Shown here: positions 25,049 to 34,792 of the stretch, piece by piece
How positions within the stretch are numbered: position 1 is the stretch's first letter
Layout of the letters: every line of letters starts with the position of its first letter
Origin: an uncultured Flaviramulus sp.
Lineage (GTDB): Bacteria > Bacteroidota > Bacteroidia > Flavobacteriales > Flavobacteriaceae
DNA length: 64,000 nucleotides
Assembly (NCBI GenBank): GCA_947487155.1
Contig: CANKVS010000002.1
Coordinates: 62,001 to 126,000 of the forward strand
Direction: 5' to 3'
Translations under genes and position numbers: made by a program
The notes under the pieces: model-generated
What the model saw: only the letters and a program-made list of their open reading frames with translations
What the model was told of the DNA's origin: nothing
Databases searched by the model: none

Positions 25049-26113
25049 ATGACGCAACAAGAATTAACAAATGATGCCATATCACTTTTAAAAAAGTTGA
25101 TAGAAACACAGTCTTTTTCATCAGAAGAAGACCGAACAGCATCTCATATTGAATATTGGTTTAAGCGTTATAATATTGATTTTAAGCGAACACAAAACAA
25201 TGTTTGGGCAGTTAATAAATATTTCGATAAAAGCAAACCAACGCTATTACTTAATTCGCATCACGATACCGTAAAACCTAATAGTGCTTACACAAAAAAT
25301 CCGTTTAAAGCGAGTGTAGAAGACGGGAAACTATTTGGTTTAGGAAGCAATGATGCAGGCGGATGTTTAGTGTCTTTAATAGCAACGTTTACGTATTTTT
25401 ATAATCAGAAAGATTTAAAATATAATATGGTTATTGTCGCTTCCGCGGAAGAAGAAAGTAGCGGTCCAAACGGGCTTAACAGTATGCTACCAATAATTCC
25501 TAAAATTGATGTAGCCATTGTTGGTGAGCCAACATTAATGAATTTAGCAGTGGCCGAAAAAGGATTGGTGGTTTTTGATGCTGTTATTACAGGTACACCA
25601 AGTCATGCAGCTCATCCTAACGATAATAATGCCATTTATAATACGATTGAAGTATTACAATGGTTTAAAGATTTTAAATTTGAAAAAGGCTCTGAAGCCT
25701 TAGGCGATGTAAAATTAACGGTTACACAAATAAGTGCAGGATCGCAACATAATGTGGTACCTGGTCATGTAGATTTAGTAATTGACGTTCGTGTAAACGA
25801 CGCGTATAGCAATGCAGAAGTTGCTCAAATATTAAAAGAAAATGCTCCAGTTACAAGTATTACACCACGAAGTTTACGATTAAACTCGTCATCTATTCCG
25901 GTGAATCATGATTTGGTTAAAGCAGGAATAGCTATGGGAAGAAGTACTTATGGGTCGCCCACATTATCAGATCAAGCAGTGTTATCATGCCCTAGTTTAA
26001 AATTAGGACCAGGCGATAGCACACGCTCACATTCGGCAGACGAATTTATTTATGTAAACGAGATTGAAGAAGGTGTAAAAATATATATAGAATTGTTAGA
26101 AAAGGTATTGTAA
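25049..26113 (+). CDS. argE: M20-family N-acylornithine/N-acylcitrulline deacylase
   Basis: A 354-residue zinc peptidase-family hydrolase. Metal ligands fit M20: His in LLNSHHDTVKPN, Asp in GLGSNDAGGCL, the catalytic Glu pair in ASAEEESSGPNG and the terminal His in STRSHSADEFIYVNE. In pathways with an acylornithine carbamoyltransferase the deacylase acts after carbamoylation, on N-acylcitrulline, so the true substrate here is probably N-succinyl- or N-acetylcitrulline (inference). It is immediately downstream of argB. Confidence 0.87.
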   Translation: MTQQELTNDAISLLKKLIETQSFSSEEDRTASHIEYWFKRYNIDFKRTQNNVWAVNKYFDKSKPTLLLNSHHDTVKPNSAYTKNPFKASVEDGKLFGLGSNDAGGCLVSLIATFTYFYNQKDLKYNMVIVASAEEESSGPNGLNSMLPIIPKIDVAIVGEPTLMNLAVAEKGLVVFDAVITGTPSHAAHPNDNNAIYNTIEVLQWFKDFKFEKGSEALGDVKLTVTQISAGSQHNVVPGHVDLVIDVRVNDAYSNAEVAQILKENAPVTSITPRSLRLNSSSIPVNHDLVKAGIAMGRSTYGSPTLSDQAVLSCPSLKLGPGDSTRSHSADEFIYVNEIEEGVKIYIELLEKVL

Positions 26114-26120
26114 AAGAAAT

Positions 26121-26236
26121 AAGAATATAGAATCAAGAAACAAGAATATAGAATCAAGATTTATAACAGTCTTTTTTCTAAAAACGAAGCGGTATTTTCT
26201 CTTGATTCTAAATTTTAAGAATTAAAATTTAGAAAA
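26121..26236. repeat. AGAATCAAGA direct and inverted repeats
   Basis: The argE-argH gap has two direct copies of AAGAATATAGAATCAAG (about 26120-26158) and an inverted relative, CTTGATTCTAAATTTTAAG, at about 26201-26219. No promoter or terminator is clear. Confidence 0.5.
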
Positions 26237-27511
26237 ATGAAACTCTGGGATAAAGGTATATCAATAGATAAAAAAATAGAACAATTTACGGTAGGCAATG
26301 ATAGAGAAATTGATATTCATATTGCAAAATACGATGTTATAGCCTCTAAGGCGCATGCTAAAATGCTTCAAAAAATAGGTATTATAACTGTTGAAGAATT
26401 GGTTGATTTATTAAGTGGCCTAAAAGTTTTAGAAGCCCAAATTGAAGCTGGTACTTTTGTTATTGATGAACAATTTGAAGATGTACATTCTAAAATAGAA
26501 TTTGAGTTGACTAAAAGCTTGGGTGAGGTAGGAAAAAAAATTCATACGGCACGTTCAAGAAACGATCAGGTTTTAGTAGCGCTTAATTTGTATTACAAAG
26601 ACCATTTGGGAGTTGTTAAAGAGAAAACAGAAACTCTTTTTAATACACTTTTAAATTTAGCAGATAGTTACAAAGACAGCGTGTTACCTGGGTACACACA
26701 TTTGCAAGTAGCTATGCCATCATCGTTTGGGTTGTGGTTTTCGGCTTATGCCGAACTTATGATAGACGATGTGTTTTTGCTAAATGCAGCCATTAAAACG
26801 GTAGACCAAAACCCTTTGGGTTCTGCTGCAGGTTACGGAAGCTCGTTCCCTATAGACAGAGAATTAACCACCAAGGAAATGGAATTTACTACCTTAAAAT
26901 ATAATGTTGTTGCTGCACAAATGGGACGCGGTAAAAACGAGCGAACTATTGCCGCAGCATTGGGTGGTTTAGGGAATACCTTAGCGCGTTTTGCTATGGA
27001 TGTTTGTTTGTATATGAGTCAGAATTTCGGATTTATTTCCTTTCCAGATGAGTTAACAACGGGTAGCAGCATTATGCCACATAAAAAGAATCCTGATGTT
27101 TTTGAATTAATTCGTGGTAAGTGTAATAAAATACAAGCCTTGCAAAGCGAAATGATTTTAATAACCAACAATTTACCAAGTGGATACCATAGAGATTTTC
27201 AGTTATTAAAAGAAAATACAATAGCTGCTTTTGAAGAGATAAAAGATATTTTAGATATTTTTAATTATTCTATTCAGCAAATTATTGTAAAGGATATTGA
27301 TATAAAAGACGATAAATATAAATACTTGTTTACAGTCGATAATATTAATACGTTAGTTGTAGAAGGGCAAAGTTTTAGAGAAGCATATCAAAAAATTGGT
27401 GGACAAGTACAAGATGGGACTTATGTTCCAGATACATCAAAACATCATACCCATGTGGGCAGTATTCATAATTTGTGTTTAGATAAAATAAAGGCTAAAT
27501 TCCCTCATTAA
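26237..27511 (+). CDS. argH: Argininosuccinate lyase
   Basis: A 424-residue fumarase/aspartase-superfamily lyase that releases arginine and fumarate. HTARSRNDQVLVALNLYYKD, LPGYTHLQVAMPSSFGLW, NPLGSAAGYGSSFPIDRE and the signature GSSIMPHKKNPDVFELIRGK are all present. It is the last gene of the arginine/proline operon. Its length is slightly below the usual 450-460 residues but no motif is missing. Confidence 0.93.
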   Translation: MKLWDKGISIDKKIEQFTVGNDREIDIHIAKYDVIASKAHAKMLQKIGIITVEELVDLLSGLKVLEAQIEAGTFVIDEQFEDVHSKIEFELTKSLGEVGKKIHTARSRNDQVLVALNLYYKDHLGVVKEKTETLFNTLLNLADSYKDSVLPGYTHLQVAMPSSFGLWFSAYAELMIDDVFLLNAAIKTVDQNPLGSAAGYGSSFPIDRELTTKEMEFTTLKYNVVAAQMGRGKNERTIAAALGGLGNTLARFAMDVCLYMSQNFGFISFPDELTTGSSIMPHKKNPDVFELIRGKCNKIQALQSEMILITNNLPSGYHRDFQLLKENTIAAFEEIKDILDIFNYSIQQIIVKDIDIKDDKYKYLFTVDNINTLVVEGQSFREAYQKIGGQVQDGTYVPDTSKHHTHVGSIHNLCLDKIKAKFPH

Positions 27512-27531
27512 AGAAACAATATATAAATATT

Positions 27532-29376
27532 ATGATAAACGTTTTCACTCCTTTTTTTAATAATCGTGTTGTTGCAGTTTTAGCATTAATACTTTGTTTA
27601 TACAGTTGTTCTTCTGCTCAAATAGATTTTAATCAAGAGTTAATTCGTGTAAAAGAAGAGGCTAAAACCACGCTGTCTAAGAACGTATTAGAGTTTAATC
27701 ATTATAAAGATCGTCCTAAATCTGACGGTCCTTTTAATAAAGAAAATAATACGGCTTTTTTGCAGGAGAATATACCCTTGTTTGTGAGTTCAGATAACGA
27801 ATTTACTAAGGTGTATAATTACAGATGGTGGATGATTTCTAAGCATTTAAAAACATATCATGATGAGTATGATGCAAAAGATTATTGGGTAGTTACCGAG
27901 TTTTTTGGTGTAAAACCATGGGCATCACTTAGTGGGGCTATAACTTGTCCGGCAGGTCATCAATTTTACGATGTTCGCTGGCTTAGAGATCCTAAATATT
28001 TGCAATCTTATGCAGAGTATTATATGAAAGGATCTGCATCTAAATTAAACCAACGAGAAAACAAAAACTTTTTAACCTATTTAAGTCGTCCAGAAAGTCA
28101 TCATTATTCAAGTTGGATGATTGATGGAGTTGATGCTTTTTTAAAAATACATCCAGATAATACATGGTTACAAACCATGCTTCCCCATATGGAGAATCAT
28201 CAAAAGGTATGGGATGATTTGTTTACAGTAAAGCATCCTAACTCCAAAACAAATGGTATGTATAAAATACTTGATGTGTATGATGGTATGGAGTTTACTA
28301 TTTCTGCTGCCATGGCATTAATAGCTAGTAATGGTGCTTATAAACAAATAAATGAAGCGAGTTGGAAAAACTATTATATAGGATGGGGAACTACAAATAA
28401 ATTAGCTAAAACTCCAGATACGAAACTGTTTCCCAAAGCATACCGTAATGGTTACCCTGTGATGCATTTGGTGCGACCAACAATGAATAGTTATGCTTAC
28501 GGAAACTTTAAATCACTTTCAAATCTTTACGCATTACAAGCCAATAGTACTCCTAATGACGAATATCTTGAGAAAAGTAAGCATTATCAAAGTAAAGCAG
28601 ATGCGATTGAAAATAAAATATTTTCAACACTTTGGAATGCAGACGATTTGTTTTTTAATACTTACACCGCTGGAGATAATGCGTTTGGTGTAAAAGATTT
28701 TGAATCTAGAGTTCGCGAATCTGTAGGGTATACGCCGTGGTATTTTAATATGCCAAAACTTTCTAAAGGGAATTATAGTGAAGCTTGGAAAATGTTTGCA
28801 TCAAATAAAGGGTTTTTAAATAATAAGGGGATGACTACTGCAGAGATACAGCATCCGTATTATAATGAGCATGCTTATGCGTGGAATGGTCGTGGGTGGC
28901 CGTTTCAAAATTCGGTAGTGTATAAAGCTTATGCCAATTATTTAAAAAACTACAAAGCATCTATAGAAGCTTCTGATAAGGATCTTTTTTATAATTACCT
29001 TACTAAATTAGTACACATGCATGGTGAAGAAAAAAATATAGGAGAATGGTATATTCCTAGCAATGGTAAAACTTTTGGAGGTGTAAAAGATTATTTTCAC
29101 TCAACTTTCCCAGATATTATAATTGAAGATTTAATAGGGTTTACAGCTTCGCATACCAATAGTTTTTCTTTGCAACCTATATTACCCGAACATGCTTGGG
29201 ATTCTTTTTACCTAGGAAATATTAATTATCATGGTTATGATATTGATATTATTTGGAAAAAAGATTGGGATGAAAATGAAGCTGGAAACCAAAGCTTTTT
29301 ATGTGTTTGGGTAGATAATAAATTGGTAGCTAGTAACAAATCTTTAAGCGAAAAGATAAATATAACGTTACCTTAA
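27532..29376 (+). CDS. Clan GH-G-like (MGH1/GH63-type) glycoside hydrolase lipoprotein
   Basis: A 614-residue protein with a lipoprotein signal (VLALILCLYSC, Cys near 26). The body resembles the alpha/alpha-barrel of mannosylglycerate hydrolase and GH63-like enzymes: DVRWLRDPKYLQSYAEYY, HHYSSWMIDGVDAF, YDGMEFTISAAMAL, YPVMHLVRPTMNSYAYGN, ESVGYTPWYFNMP, and the WNGRGWPFQNSVVYKAY signature followed by PDIIIEDLIGFTAS. It lies 20 bases after argH and may share its transcript, though its function fits sugar use. The acceptor glycoside is unknown. Confidence 0.68.
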   Translation: MINVFTPFFNNRVVAVLALILCLYSCSSAQIDFNQELIRVKEEAKTTLSKNVLEFNHYKDRPKSDGPFNKENNTAFLQENIPLFVSSDNEFTKVYNYRWWMISKHLKTYHDEYDAKDYWVVTEFFGVKPWASLSGAITCPAGHQFYDVRWLRDPKYLQSYAEYYMKGSASKLNQRENKNFLTYLSRPESHHYSSWMIDGVDAFLKIHPDNTWLQTMLPHMENHQKVWDDLFTVKHPNSKTNGMYKILDVYDGMEFTISAAMALIASNGAYKQINEASWKNYYIGWGTTNKLAKTPDTKLFPKAYRNGYPVMHLVRPTMNSYAYGNFKSLSNLYALQANSTPNDEYLEKSKHYQSKADAIENKIFSTLWNADDLFFNTYTAGDNAFGVKDFESRVRESVGYTPWYFNMPKLSKGNYSEAWKMFASNKGFLNNKGMTTAEIQHPYYNEHAYAWNGRGWPFQNSVVYKAYANYLKNYKASIEASDKDLFYNYLTKLVHMHGEEKNIGEWYIPSNGKTFGGVKDYFHSTFPDIIIEDLIGFTASHTNSFSLQPILPEHAWDSFYLGNINYHGYDIDIIWKKDWDENEAGNQSFLCVWVDNKLVASNKSLSEKINITLP

Positions 29377-29404
29377 TGTCTTTACGATTAAGCCAGTTGG
29401 TACC

Positions 29405-29480
29405 GCGTTAGTGATTGTAGCGGCATCCTTAAAAAGATATAGCGTAAAGCACGACCCTAAATGTATTTAGGGTAACGCCC
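29405..29480 (+). repeat. Interspersed repeat GCGTTAG...GGTAACGCCC, copy 2
   Basis: Begins GCGTTAGTGATTGTAGCGG, contains AGCGTAAAGCACGACCCT and ends GGGTAACGCCC. It is the shortest of three copies in the window (others 18982-19063 and 56451-56557) and lies between the glycoside hydrolase and the esterase. Confidence 0.7.
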
Positions 29481-29551
29481 AAATAATTAGGAGAAATAGG
29501 GATTTTTAAAAGAATATCTTTAACTTGTTGTCTTAATTAATACACATTATA

Positions 29552-30418
29552 ATGATGCAAAGTGTTTTTAGAGTATTTGTTTTTTGCCTGTTATTACCTC
29601 ACTTAAGTTTTACACAAACCGGAAAGGTGTTTGATCAATTATCGCACACTAGCAAAATATTGAAAGGTGAACGAAATTTTGCTATTTATTTACCACCAGA
29701 TTACGACACGTCTCAACGTAGCTATCCTGTATTGTATTTGTTACATGGTGCAGGTGATGACCAAACTGGGTGGGTGCAATTTGGAGAAGTGTTAAAAATT
29801 ACAGACCAAGCAATAAAAAACGGAACGGCAACACCTATGATTATTGTAATGCCTGATGCATACACAAAACGATTGGGTTACTTTAACGACATTAGAGGAG
29901 ATTGGAATTACGAGGATTATTTTTTTGAAGAATTAATGCCTTATGTAGAGGGTAAATACCGTATTAAAAGTAGTAAAGAATTTAGGGCTGTTGCTGGTTT
30001 GTCTATGGGTGGTGGCGGATCTTTTATGTATGCGTTGCATCGTCCTGATTTGTTTTCGGCGGCTTGCCCTTTAAGTGCTTATATTGGACCTAGGTCTATT
30101 GAAGAAGTTAAAAGTTCGGCTAAGCGTTATAATAATTTTGAAGTTAATGATGCGGATGCAGAAAAATATTTTCCAAAGCATAACGCGTTGTCTCTTATTG
30201 ATAGCATGACTAAAGAGCAAATTGAATCGGTACGTTGGTTTATTGATTGTGGTGACGACGATTTTCTTTATGAAGGAAATAGTTTAGTGCATTTAGCGTT
30301 ACGAAAAAAAGAGGTGAAACACGAGTTTAGAATTAGAGATGGCGGACATTCTTGGAAGTATTGGCGAGAGTCTCTCCCAGAAGTTTTAAAATTTGTTTCG
30401 GATGGATTTCATCGATAA
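29552..30418 (+). CDS. Secreted CE1-like esterase (alpha/beta hydrolase)
   Basis: A 288-residue alpha/beta hydrolase with signal peptide (FRVFVFCLLLPHLSFT). The oxyanion region YPVLYLLHGAGDDQTGW, the nucleophile Ser in VAGLSMGGGGSFM, an Asp in WFIDCGDDDF and the His in RIRDGGHSWKYW form the expected catalytic set of the esterase-D/feruloyl-esterase (CE1) group. It follows a glycoside hydrolase lipoprotein, so removal of acyl groups from carbohydrate is plausible. ATG at 29552 or 29555 could start it. Confidence 0.8.
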   Translation: MMQSVFRVFVFCLLLPHLSFTQTGKVFDQLSHTSKILKGERNFAIYLPPDYDTSQRSYPVLYLLHGAGDDQTGWVQFGEVLKITDQAIKNGTATPMIIVMPDAYTKRLGYFNDIRGDWNYEDYFFEELMPYVEGKYRIKSSKEFRAVAGLSMGGGGSFMYALHRPDLFSAACPLSAYIGPRSIEEVKSSAKRYNNFEVNDADAEKYFPKHNALSLIDSMTKEQIESVRWFIDCGDDDFLYEGNSLVHLALRKKEVKHEFRIRDGGHSWKYWRESLPEVLKFVSDGFHR

Positions 30419-30487
30419 TAGCTATGTGAATTTAAACCCTAACAAATTATAATGGTTTAGCTATAGGAAAATGCAGTATTTTTTATG

Positions 30488-30518
30488 CAAAAAAAGAGCA
30501 TTGTTTTTACAATGCTCT
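30488..30518 (-). terminator. Rho-independent terminator of leuA-leuB
   Basis: A perfect 10-base stem (AGAGCATTGT at 30495-30504, complement at 30509-30518) with a four-base loop. Read on the minus strand it is followed by a run of T, about 50 bases beyond the leuB stop. The plus-strand side has only a weak T-rich tail, so it may act on the esterase transcript only partly. Confidence 0.8.
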
Positions 30519-30566
30519 CTTTGTGTGGACTCCAAAAATTTAATGTTTGGTGACTAATTCAAATAA

Positions 30567-31685
30567 TTAAATGATAGTGGATTGCCCTAAATGTATATTA
30601 GTAAAATTTAAATTTGTTTCTTCTGGGTTATTAATAAAATCTTCTATGAAATCGCCTACTTTATTTGTTGTAATATGATCGTATTTTGTATTTAAATCTG
30701 GAGTAGTAATATGAAGTTTTAACGATTTATCTACGGCTTTTCTAATTAAAGAAGCTTCGTCATGCAACTCAAAATGATCGAGTAACATAGCGGCAGATAA
30801 AATAGATGCTATAGGGTTTGCAATACCCTTATTAGCCGCTTTAGTATAAGCACCATGAATAGGTTCAAACATAGCATGTTTGCTACCAATTGATGCTGAA
30901 GCTAGCAACCCTATAGATCCAACAATTACACTCGCTTCTTCAGAAAGTATATCGCCAAACATGTTTTCTGTTAAAATAACATCAAACTGTCTTGGGTTTA
31001 TTATAAGTTCCATAGCGGCATTGTCTATGTATAAAAAATCTAAATTAACATCGGGGTATTGCGGTGCTAATTCTAAAATAACTTTGCGCCAAAGTCTTGA
31101 ACTTTCTAAAACATTGGCTTTATCTACTAATGTTAACTTGCGTTTTCTAGATTGTGCTGCTTTAAAAGCTAAATGTGCCACACGTTCAATTTCAAACCTT
31201 GAATATGCACAGGTGTCTGATGCGAAATTACCATCATCACTAACCATTTTTTCTCCAAAGTAAATACCTCCAGTAAGCTCTCGATAAATTAAAATATTAG
31301 CATTTTCAATTTGTTTTTTCTTTAAAGGCGATTTGTTTAATAAATCATCGTAAGCAATTACGGGTCTAATATTTGTGTATAAATCGAGTAGTTTTCTAAT
31401 GCCTAAAAGCCCTTGTTCTGGTCTTATTTCTGCCGTTGGATCCATATCGTATTTGGTATCTCCAATGGCTCCAAATAAAATAGCATCTGCGTTTTCGCAA
31501 ATGTTAATGGTATCTTGTGGTAGTGGGTCGCCTGTTTTATCTATAGCACATGCGCCAACTAAACCTGTGTTAAATGTAAATACGTGATTAAATTCCATAG
31601 CTATTGCCTTTAAAGCTTTTAAGGCTTGTGCTGTAACTTCTGGACCTATGCCATCTCCAGGTAATATGGCAATATTTAATCTCAT
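30567..31685 (-). CDS. leuB: 3-isopropylmalate dehydrogenase
   Basis: A 372-residue NAD-dependent decarboxylating dehydrogenase of leucine synthesis. AILPGDGIGPEVTAQALKAL, DAILFGAIGD, ELTGGIYFGEK, RVAHLAFKAAQSRKRKLTLVDKANV in two parts, NMFGDILSEEASVIVGSIG and FEPIHGAYTKAANKGIANP are all standard. It follows leuA by 46 bases; that spacer holds a small hairpin repeat. leuC and leuD are not in the window. Confidence 0.93.
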   Translation of the reverse strand: MRLNIAILPGDGIGPEVTAQALKALKAIAMEFNHVFTFNTGLVGACAIDKTGDPLPQDTINICENADAILFGAIGDTKYDMDPTAEIRPEQGLLGIRKLLDLYTNIRPVIAYDDLLNKSPLKKKQIENANILIYRELTGGIYFGEKMVSDDGNFASDTCAYSRFEIERVAHLAFKAAQSRKRKLTLVDKANVLESSRLWRKVILELAPQYPDVNLDFLYIDNAAMELIINPRQFDVILTENMFGDILSEEASVIVGSIGLLASASIGSKHAMFEPIHGAYTKAANKGIANPIASILSAAMLLDHFELHDEASLIRKAVDKSLKLHITTPDLNTKYDHITTNKVGDFIEDFINNPEETNLNFTNIHLGQSTII

Positions 31686-31703
31686 TAATTTACTTTTTTA
31701 TCA

Positions 31704-31719
31704 TTCCGCGAAAGCGGAA
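31704..31719. repeat. TTCCGCGAAAGCGGAA hairpin repeat
   Basis: A GNRA-type hairpin (TTCCGC, GAAA, GCGGAA) in the leuA-leuB spacer. It is a relative of the ATTCCTGCGAAAGCAGGAAT repeat at 58734-58753 and typical of flavobacterial intergenic DNA. Confidence 0.6.
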
Positions 31720-31731
31720 ATTTTCTCCAGT

Positions 31732-32907
31732 TTATGCAGATGTTATTTCGTTATAAACTTTACTGTTTTCAATAATTTGATGAATATCAGAATCAACAAC
31801 TTCTTTCTTTTTATCGGCGAAATTTAAAAAGCTAACATAAATTTCATCAAGTTGTAGTTTTGTTAATTCGTATCCAATATTTTTTGCTCTATATGCTAAT
31901 GCTGCTCTTCCGCTTCTTGCGGTTAAAACAATAGCCGATTCTGTAACACCAACATCTTTTGGGTCGATAATTTCGTAAGTTTCACGATTTTTAATAACAC
32001 CATCTTGATGAATACCAGAACTGTGAGCAAATGCGTTAGCACCTACAATAGCTTTGTTTGGTTGGGTGTAAATACCCATGCTATCTGAAACTAATTGGCT
32101 AATACCATAAAGCATTTCGGTTTGAATTCTAGTGTCTAAATTTAAGTAAGGGTGCTGTTTTAAAATCATAACTACTTCTTCTAAAGCTGTGTTTCCAGCA
32201 CGCTCTCCAATACCATTAATAGTACACTCAATTTGTCGTGCGCCATTAATAACACCTTCAATTGAGTTGGCCGTAGCTAAACCTAAATCGTTATGGCAAT
32301 GGCACGATAAAATGGCTTTATCAATACCTTTTACATGTTCTTTTAAATATTTAATTTTTGCGCCATATTCGTGTGGTAAACAGTACCCAGTAGTATCTGG
32401 AATGTTTAAAACAGTGGCTCCAGCTTTAATAACAGCTTCGCAAACGCGTGCTAAATATTCGTTATCTGTTCTACCAGCATCTTCGGCATAAAACTCAACA
32501 TCTTCAACAAAAGACTTAGCGTAGCTAACGGCTTTAACTGCACGTTCTATAATAGCTTCTTGAGTAGATTTAAATTTAAATTTTATATGGGAGTCCGATG
32601 TACCTATTCCCGTATGAATTCGAGCTGTTTTTGCATATTTTAATGCTTCTGCAGCTACCTTAATATCGTTTTCAACAGATCTGGTAAGTCCACAAACTGT
32701 TGCATTTTTTACAATTTTCGAAATAGCTTCAACCGATTTGAAATCGCCTGGACTTGAAACTGGAAAGCCTGCTTCAATAATATCTACACCTAAATTATCA
32801 AGCTGTTCAGCTATAATTAATTTTTGCTCTGTATTTAGTTTACAACCTGGAACTTGTTCACCATCTCGAAGCGTTGTATCAAAAATTTGGACTTTATTAT
32901 CAGACAT
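31732..32907 (-). CDS. leuA: 2-isopropylmalate synthase, catalytic-domain-only form
   Basis: A 391-residue member of the HMGL-like aldolase family. [92 protein letters not shown] and [15 protein letters not shown] match LeuA. It stops after the catalytic and short linker domains and lacks the C-terminal leucine-binding regulatory domain found in the 510-560-residue form. Feedback control by leucine at that domain is therefore unlikely. Citramalate or homocitrate synthase is less likely given leuB next to it. Confidence 0.88.
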   Translation of the reverse strand: MSDNKVQIFDTTLRDGEQVPGCKLNTEQKLIIAEQLDNLGVDIIEAGFPVSSPGDFKSVEAISKIVKNATVCGLTRSVENDIKVAAEALKYAKTARIHTGIGTSDSHIKFKFKSTQEAIIERAVKAVSYAKSFVEDVEFYAEDAGRTDNEYLARVCEAVIKAGATVLNIPDTTGYCLPHEYGAKIKYLKEHVKGIDKAILSCHCHNDLGLATANSIEGVINGARQIECTINGIGERAGNTALEEVVMILKQHPYLNLDTRIQTEMLYGISQLVSDSMGIYTQPNKAIVGANAFAHSSGIHQDGVIKNRETYEIIDPKDVGVTESAIVLTARSGRAALAYRAKNIGYELTKLQLDEIYVSFLNFADKKKEVVDSDIHQIIENSKVYNEITSA

Positions 32908-33055
32908 TTATTAAAATATATTTTCGTATTGTATTACGAATGTATATTTTGGTTTCGTAAAAGCAGAATTCAACATATTATTTTTACGATGTTTAACCTA
33001 TTTGTGAATTAATTAAATAACTAATAATCAGATTATTAAAACTGTTTTTGTAACT

Positions 33056-34606
33056 ATGACAAAAGAACAAAAAGATAATTTGTTTGTATTAATAAAGTCG
33101 CTGTCTAAATCGGAAAAAAGACAGTTTAAGCTTTATGTGGGAAGATTGGGGGTAAATGAAGACTCAAAATTCTTAACACTTTTTAATATTTTAGACAAGC
33201 TATCTCTGTATGATGAATCGGTTATTTTAAAAAAAGGCATTGTAAAAAAACAGCAGCTTTCAAATTTAAAAGCCCATTTATATAAGCAGATATTAATAAG
33301 CTTGCGTTTAAACCCATCGCATCAAAATATTAGAATTCAAATTCGAGAACAATTAGATTTTGCAACTATTTTATACCATAAAGGGCTTTATAAGCAAGGT
33401 TTAAAAATATTGGATAAAGCAAAAACTTTGGCTATTGCTAACGAAGAAAAAAATATTGCTTCCGAAATTGTAGAGCTTGAAAAAGTTATTGAATCGCAAT
33501 ACATTACACGAAGTTTAAGTAATCGCGCAGATGAATTAACTGTTCAGGCAAAAGAGCTTAGTTTGCAAAATGTATTGGCTAGTAAATTATCAAATTTATC
33601 GCTTCAGTTATACGGGTTATTTTTAAAAACAGGTTATACTAAAAATGATGCCGAACATAAGCGAATAACACATTATTTTAACGATAGACTTCCCGAATAC
33701 AATATTAACACCCTAGGTTTTAGAGAAAAATTATGGCTATATAAAGCCTATTTGTGGTATAGTTTTTTAACACTAGACTTTTTATCGTGCTATAAATATG
33801 CCAGTAAATGGGTAAATCTTTTTTATAAGAATAAAGATATGATTGTTTTAAATCCTGTCTTTTTTTTAAGAGGAAATCATTACTTATTAGAAGCTTTATT
33901 TTATTTAAGACACTACGATAAATTTAAAGAAACACTGTTTCGGTTAGAAGAAGTAACTCAAGAAAAATGGTTTCCTGTTGATGACAATGTAGACGGATTA
34001 ACCTTTTTGTATATTTATAATAATAAGTTTAATCTGCACTTTATCGAAGGTAGTTTTAATGAAGGATTACAGATAGTAGAAGACGTTTTAGAACGCTTAA
34101 AAAACTACAATGATAGAATTGATGAACACCACATTATGGTGTTTTACTATAAAATTGCAAGCATGTATTTTGGTGCTGGCGAAAATAAAAAGTGTATTCT
34201 GTTTTTAGAAAAAATTATTAGTAATAAGTCGCTTCAAATGCGAGAAGATTTATTGTGTTTTTCTAGAATATTAAACCTTGTTGCTCACTATGAAGCAGGA
34301 ATGGATTATAATTTAGATGTGCTAATACGAAGCACATACAAGTTTTTAATAAAAATGGAAGACCTGTATGAAGTGCAAAAAGAATTTATTAAGTTTTTAA
34401 GAGGATTAGGCGATATTTATCCGCAAGAAGTGAAAGGCGAATTTATTAAACTGCACAAAAAATTAAAGCAGTTTGAAGATGACCCATACCAAAGTAGAGC
34501 GTTCTTGTATTTAGATATTATTTCGTGGTTAGAATCTAAGATTGAAAACAAGCCAGTTGGTCAAATAATTAGAGATAAATTTGAAAAAAATCTGTTGAAA
34601 AAATAA
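33056..34606 (+). CDS. Conserved Bacteroidota protein of unknown function, helical repeat type
   Basis: I do not recognise a characterised family. The 516-residue product is predicted to be almost wholly alpha-helical, with repeated helix pairs that look TPR-like (ILYHKGLYKQGLKILDKAKTLA, LYGLFLKTGYTKNDAEHKRI, MYFGAGENKKCILFLEKII). There is no signal peptide or membrane segment. It is divergent from leuA across a 148-base gap that contains a TTCGTA-N6-TACGAA palindrome (about 32932-32950), and it is followed by the SAM riboswitch. A scaffold or regulatory role would be a guess. Confidence 0.6.
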   Translation: MTKEQKDNLFVLIKSLSKSEKRQFKLYVGRLGVNEDSKFLTLFNILDKLSLYDESVILKKGIVKKQQLSNLKAHLYKQILISLRLNPSHQNIRIQIREQLDFATILYHKGLYKQGLKILDKAKTLAIANEEKNIASEIVELEKVIESQYITRSLSNRADELTVQAKELSLQNVLASKLSNLSLQLYGLFLKTGYTKNDAEHKRITHYFNDRLPEYNINTLGFREKLWLYKAYLWYSFLTLDFLSCYKYASKWVNLFYKNKDMIVLNPVFFLRGNHYLLEALFYLRHYDKFKETLFRLEEVTQEKWFPVDDNVDGLTFLYIYNNKFNLHFIEGSFNEGLQIVEDVLERLKNYNDRIDEHHIMVFYYKIASMYFGAGENKKCILFLEKIISNKSLQMREDLLCFSRILNLVAHYEAGMDYNLDVLIRSTYKFLIKMEDLYEVQKEFIKFLRGLGDIYPQEVKGEFIKLHKKLKQFEDDPYQSRAFLYLDIISWLESKIENKPVGQIIRDKFEKNLLKK

Positions 34607-34695
34607 TTTTTTTTGAAAAAAAACCAAAAAAATTAGGATTTTAACTTTTTCTGAACGAATATTTGTATTCACAAAGTTCAATAAGGTATTGAAAT

Positions 34696-34792
34696 GTTAT
34701 CAAGAAAGGCAGAGGGATTAGACCCAATGAAGCCTTAGCAACCCTTTACTTGTAAAGAAGGTGCTAAATTCTACCCATAACGGATAGATAAC
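34696..34792 (+). ncRNA. SAM-I (S-box) riboswitch upstream of metY
   Basis: The stretch GTTATCAAGAAAGGCAGAGG, GGATTAGACCC, ATGAAGCCTTAGCAACCC and AAGGTGCTAAATTC carries the conserved S-box core. P1 is closed by GTTATC at 34696-34701 and GATAAC at 34787-34792. It lies 187 bases before metY and should shut off the metY-fusion-metZ transcript when SAM is abundant. The 3' platform contains a possible stem (TTTACTC with GAGTAAA) that could be the switch. Confidence 0.92.

Noticed and set aside
26121-26236. CRISPR-like direct repeats
   Set aside because: Only two copies of a short AT-rich repeat with no regular spacers and no cas genes; it is ordinary repeat DNA.
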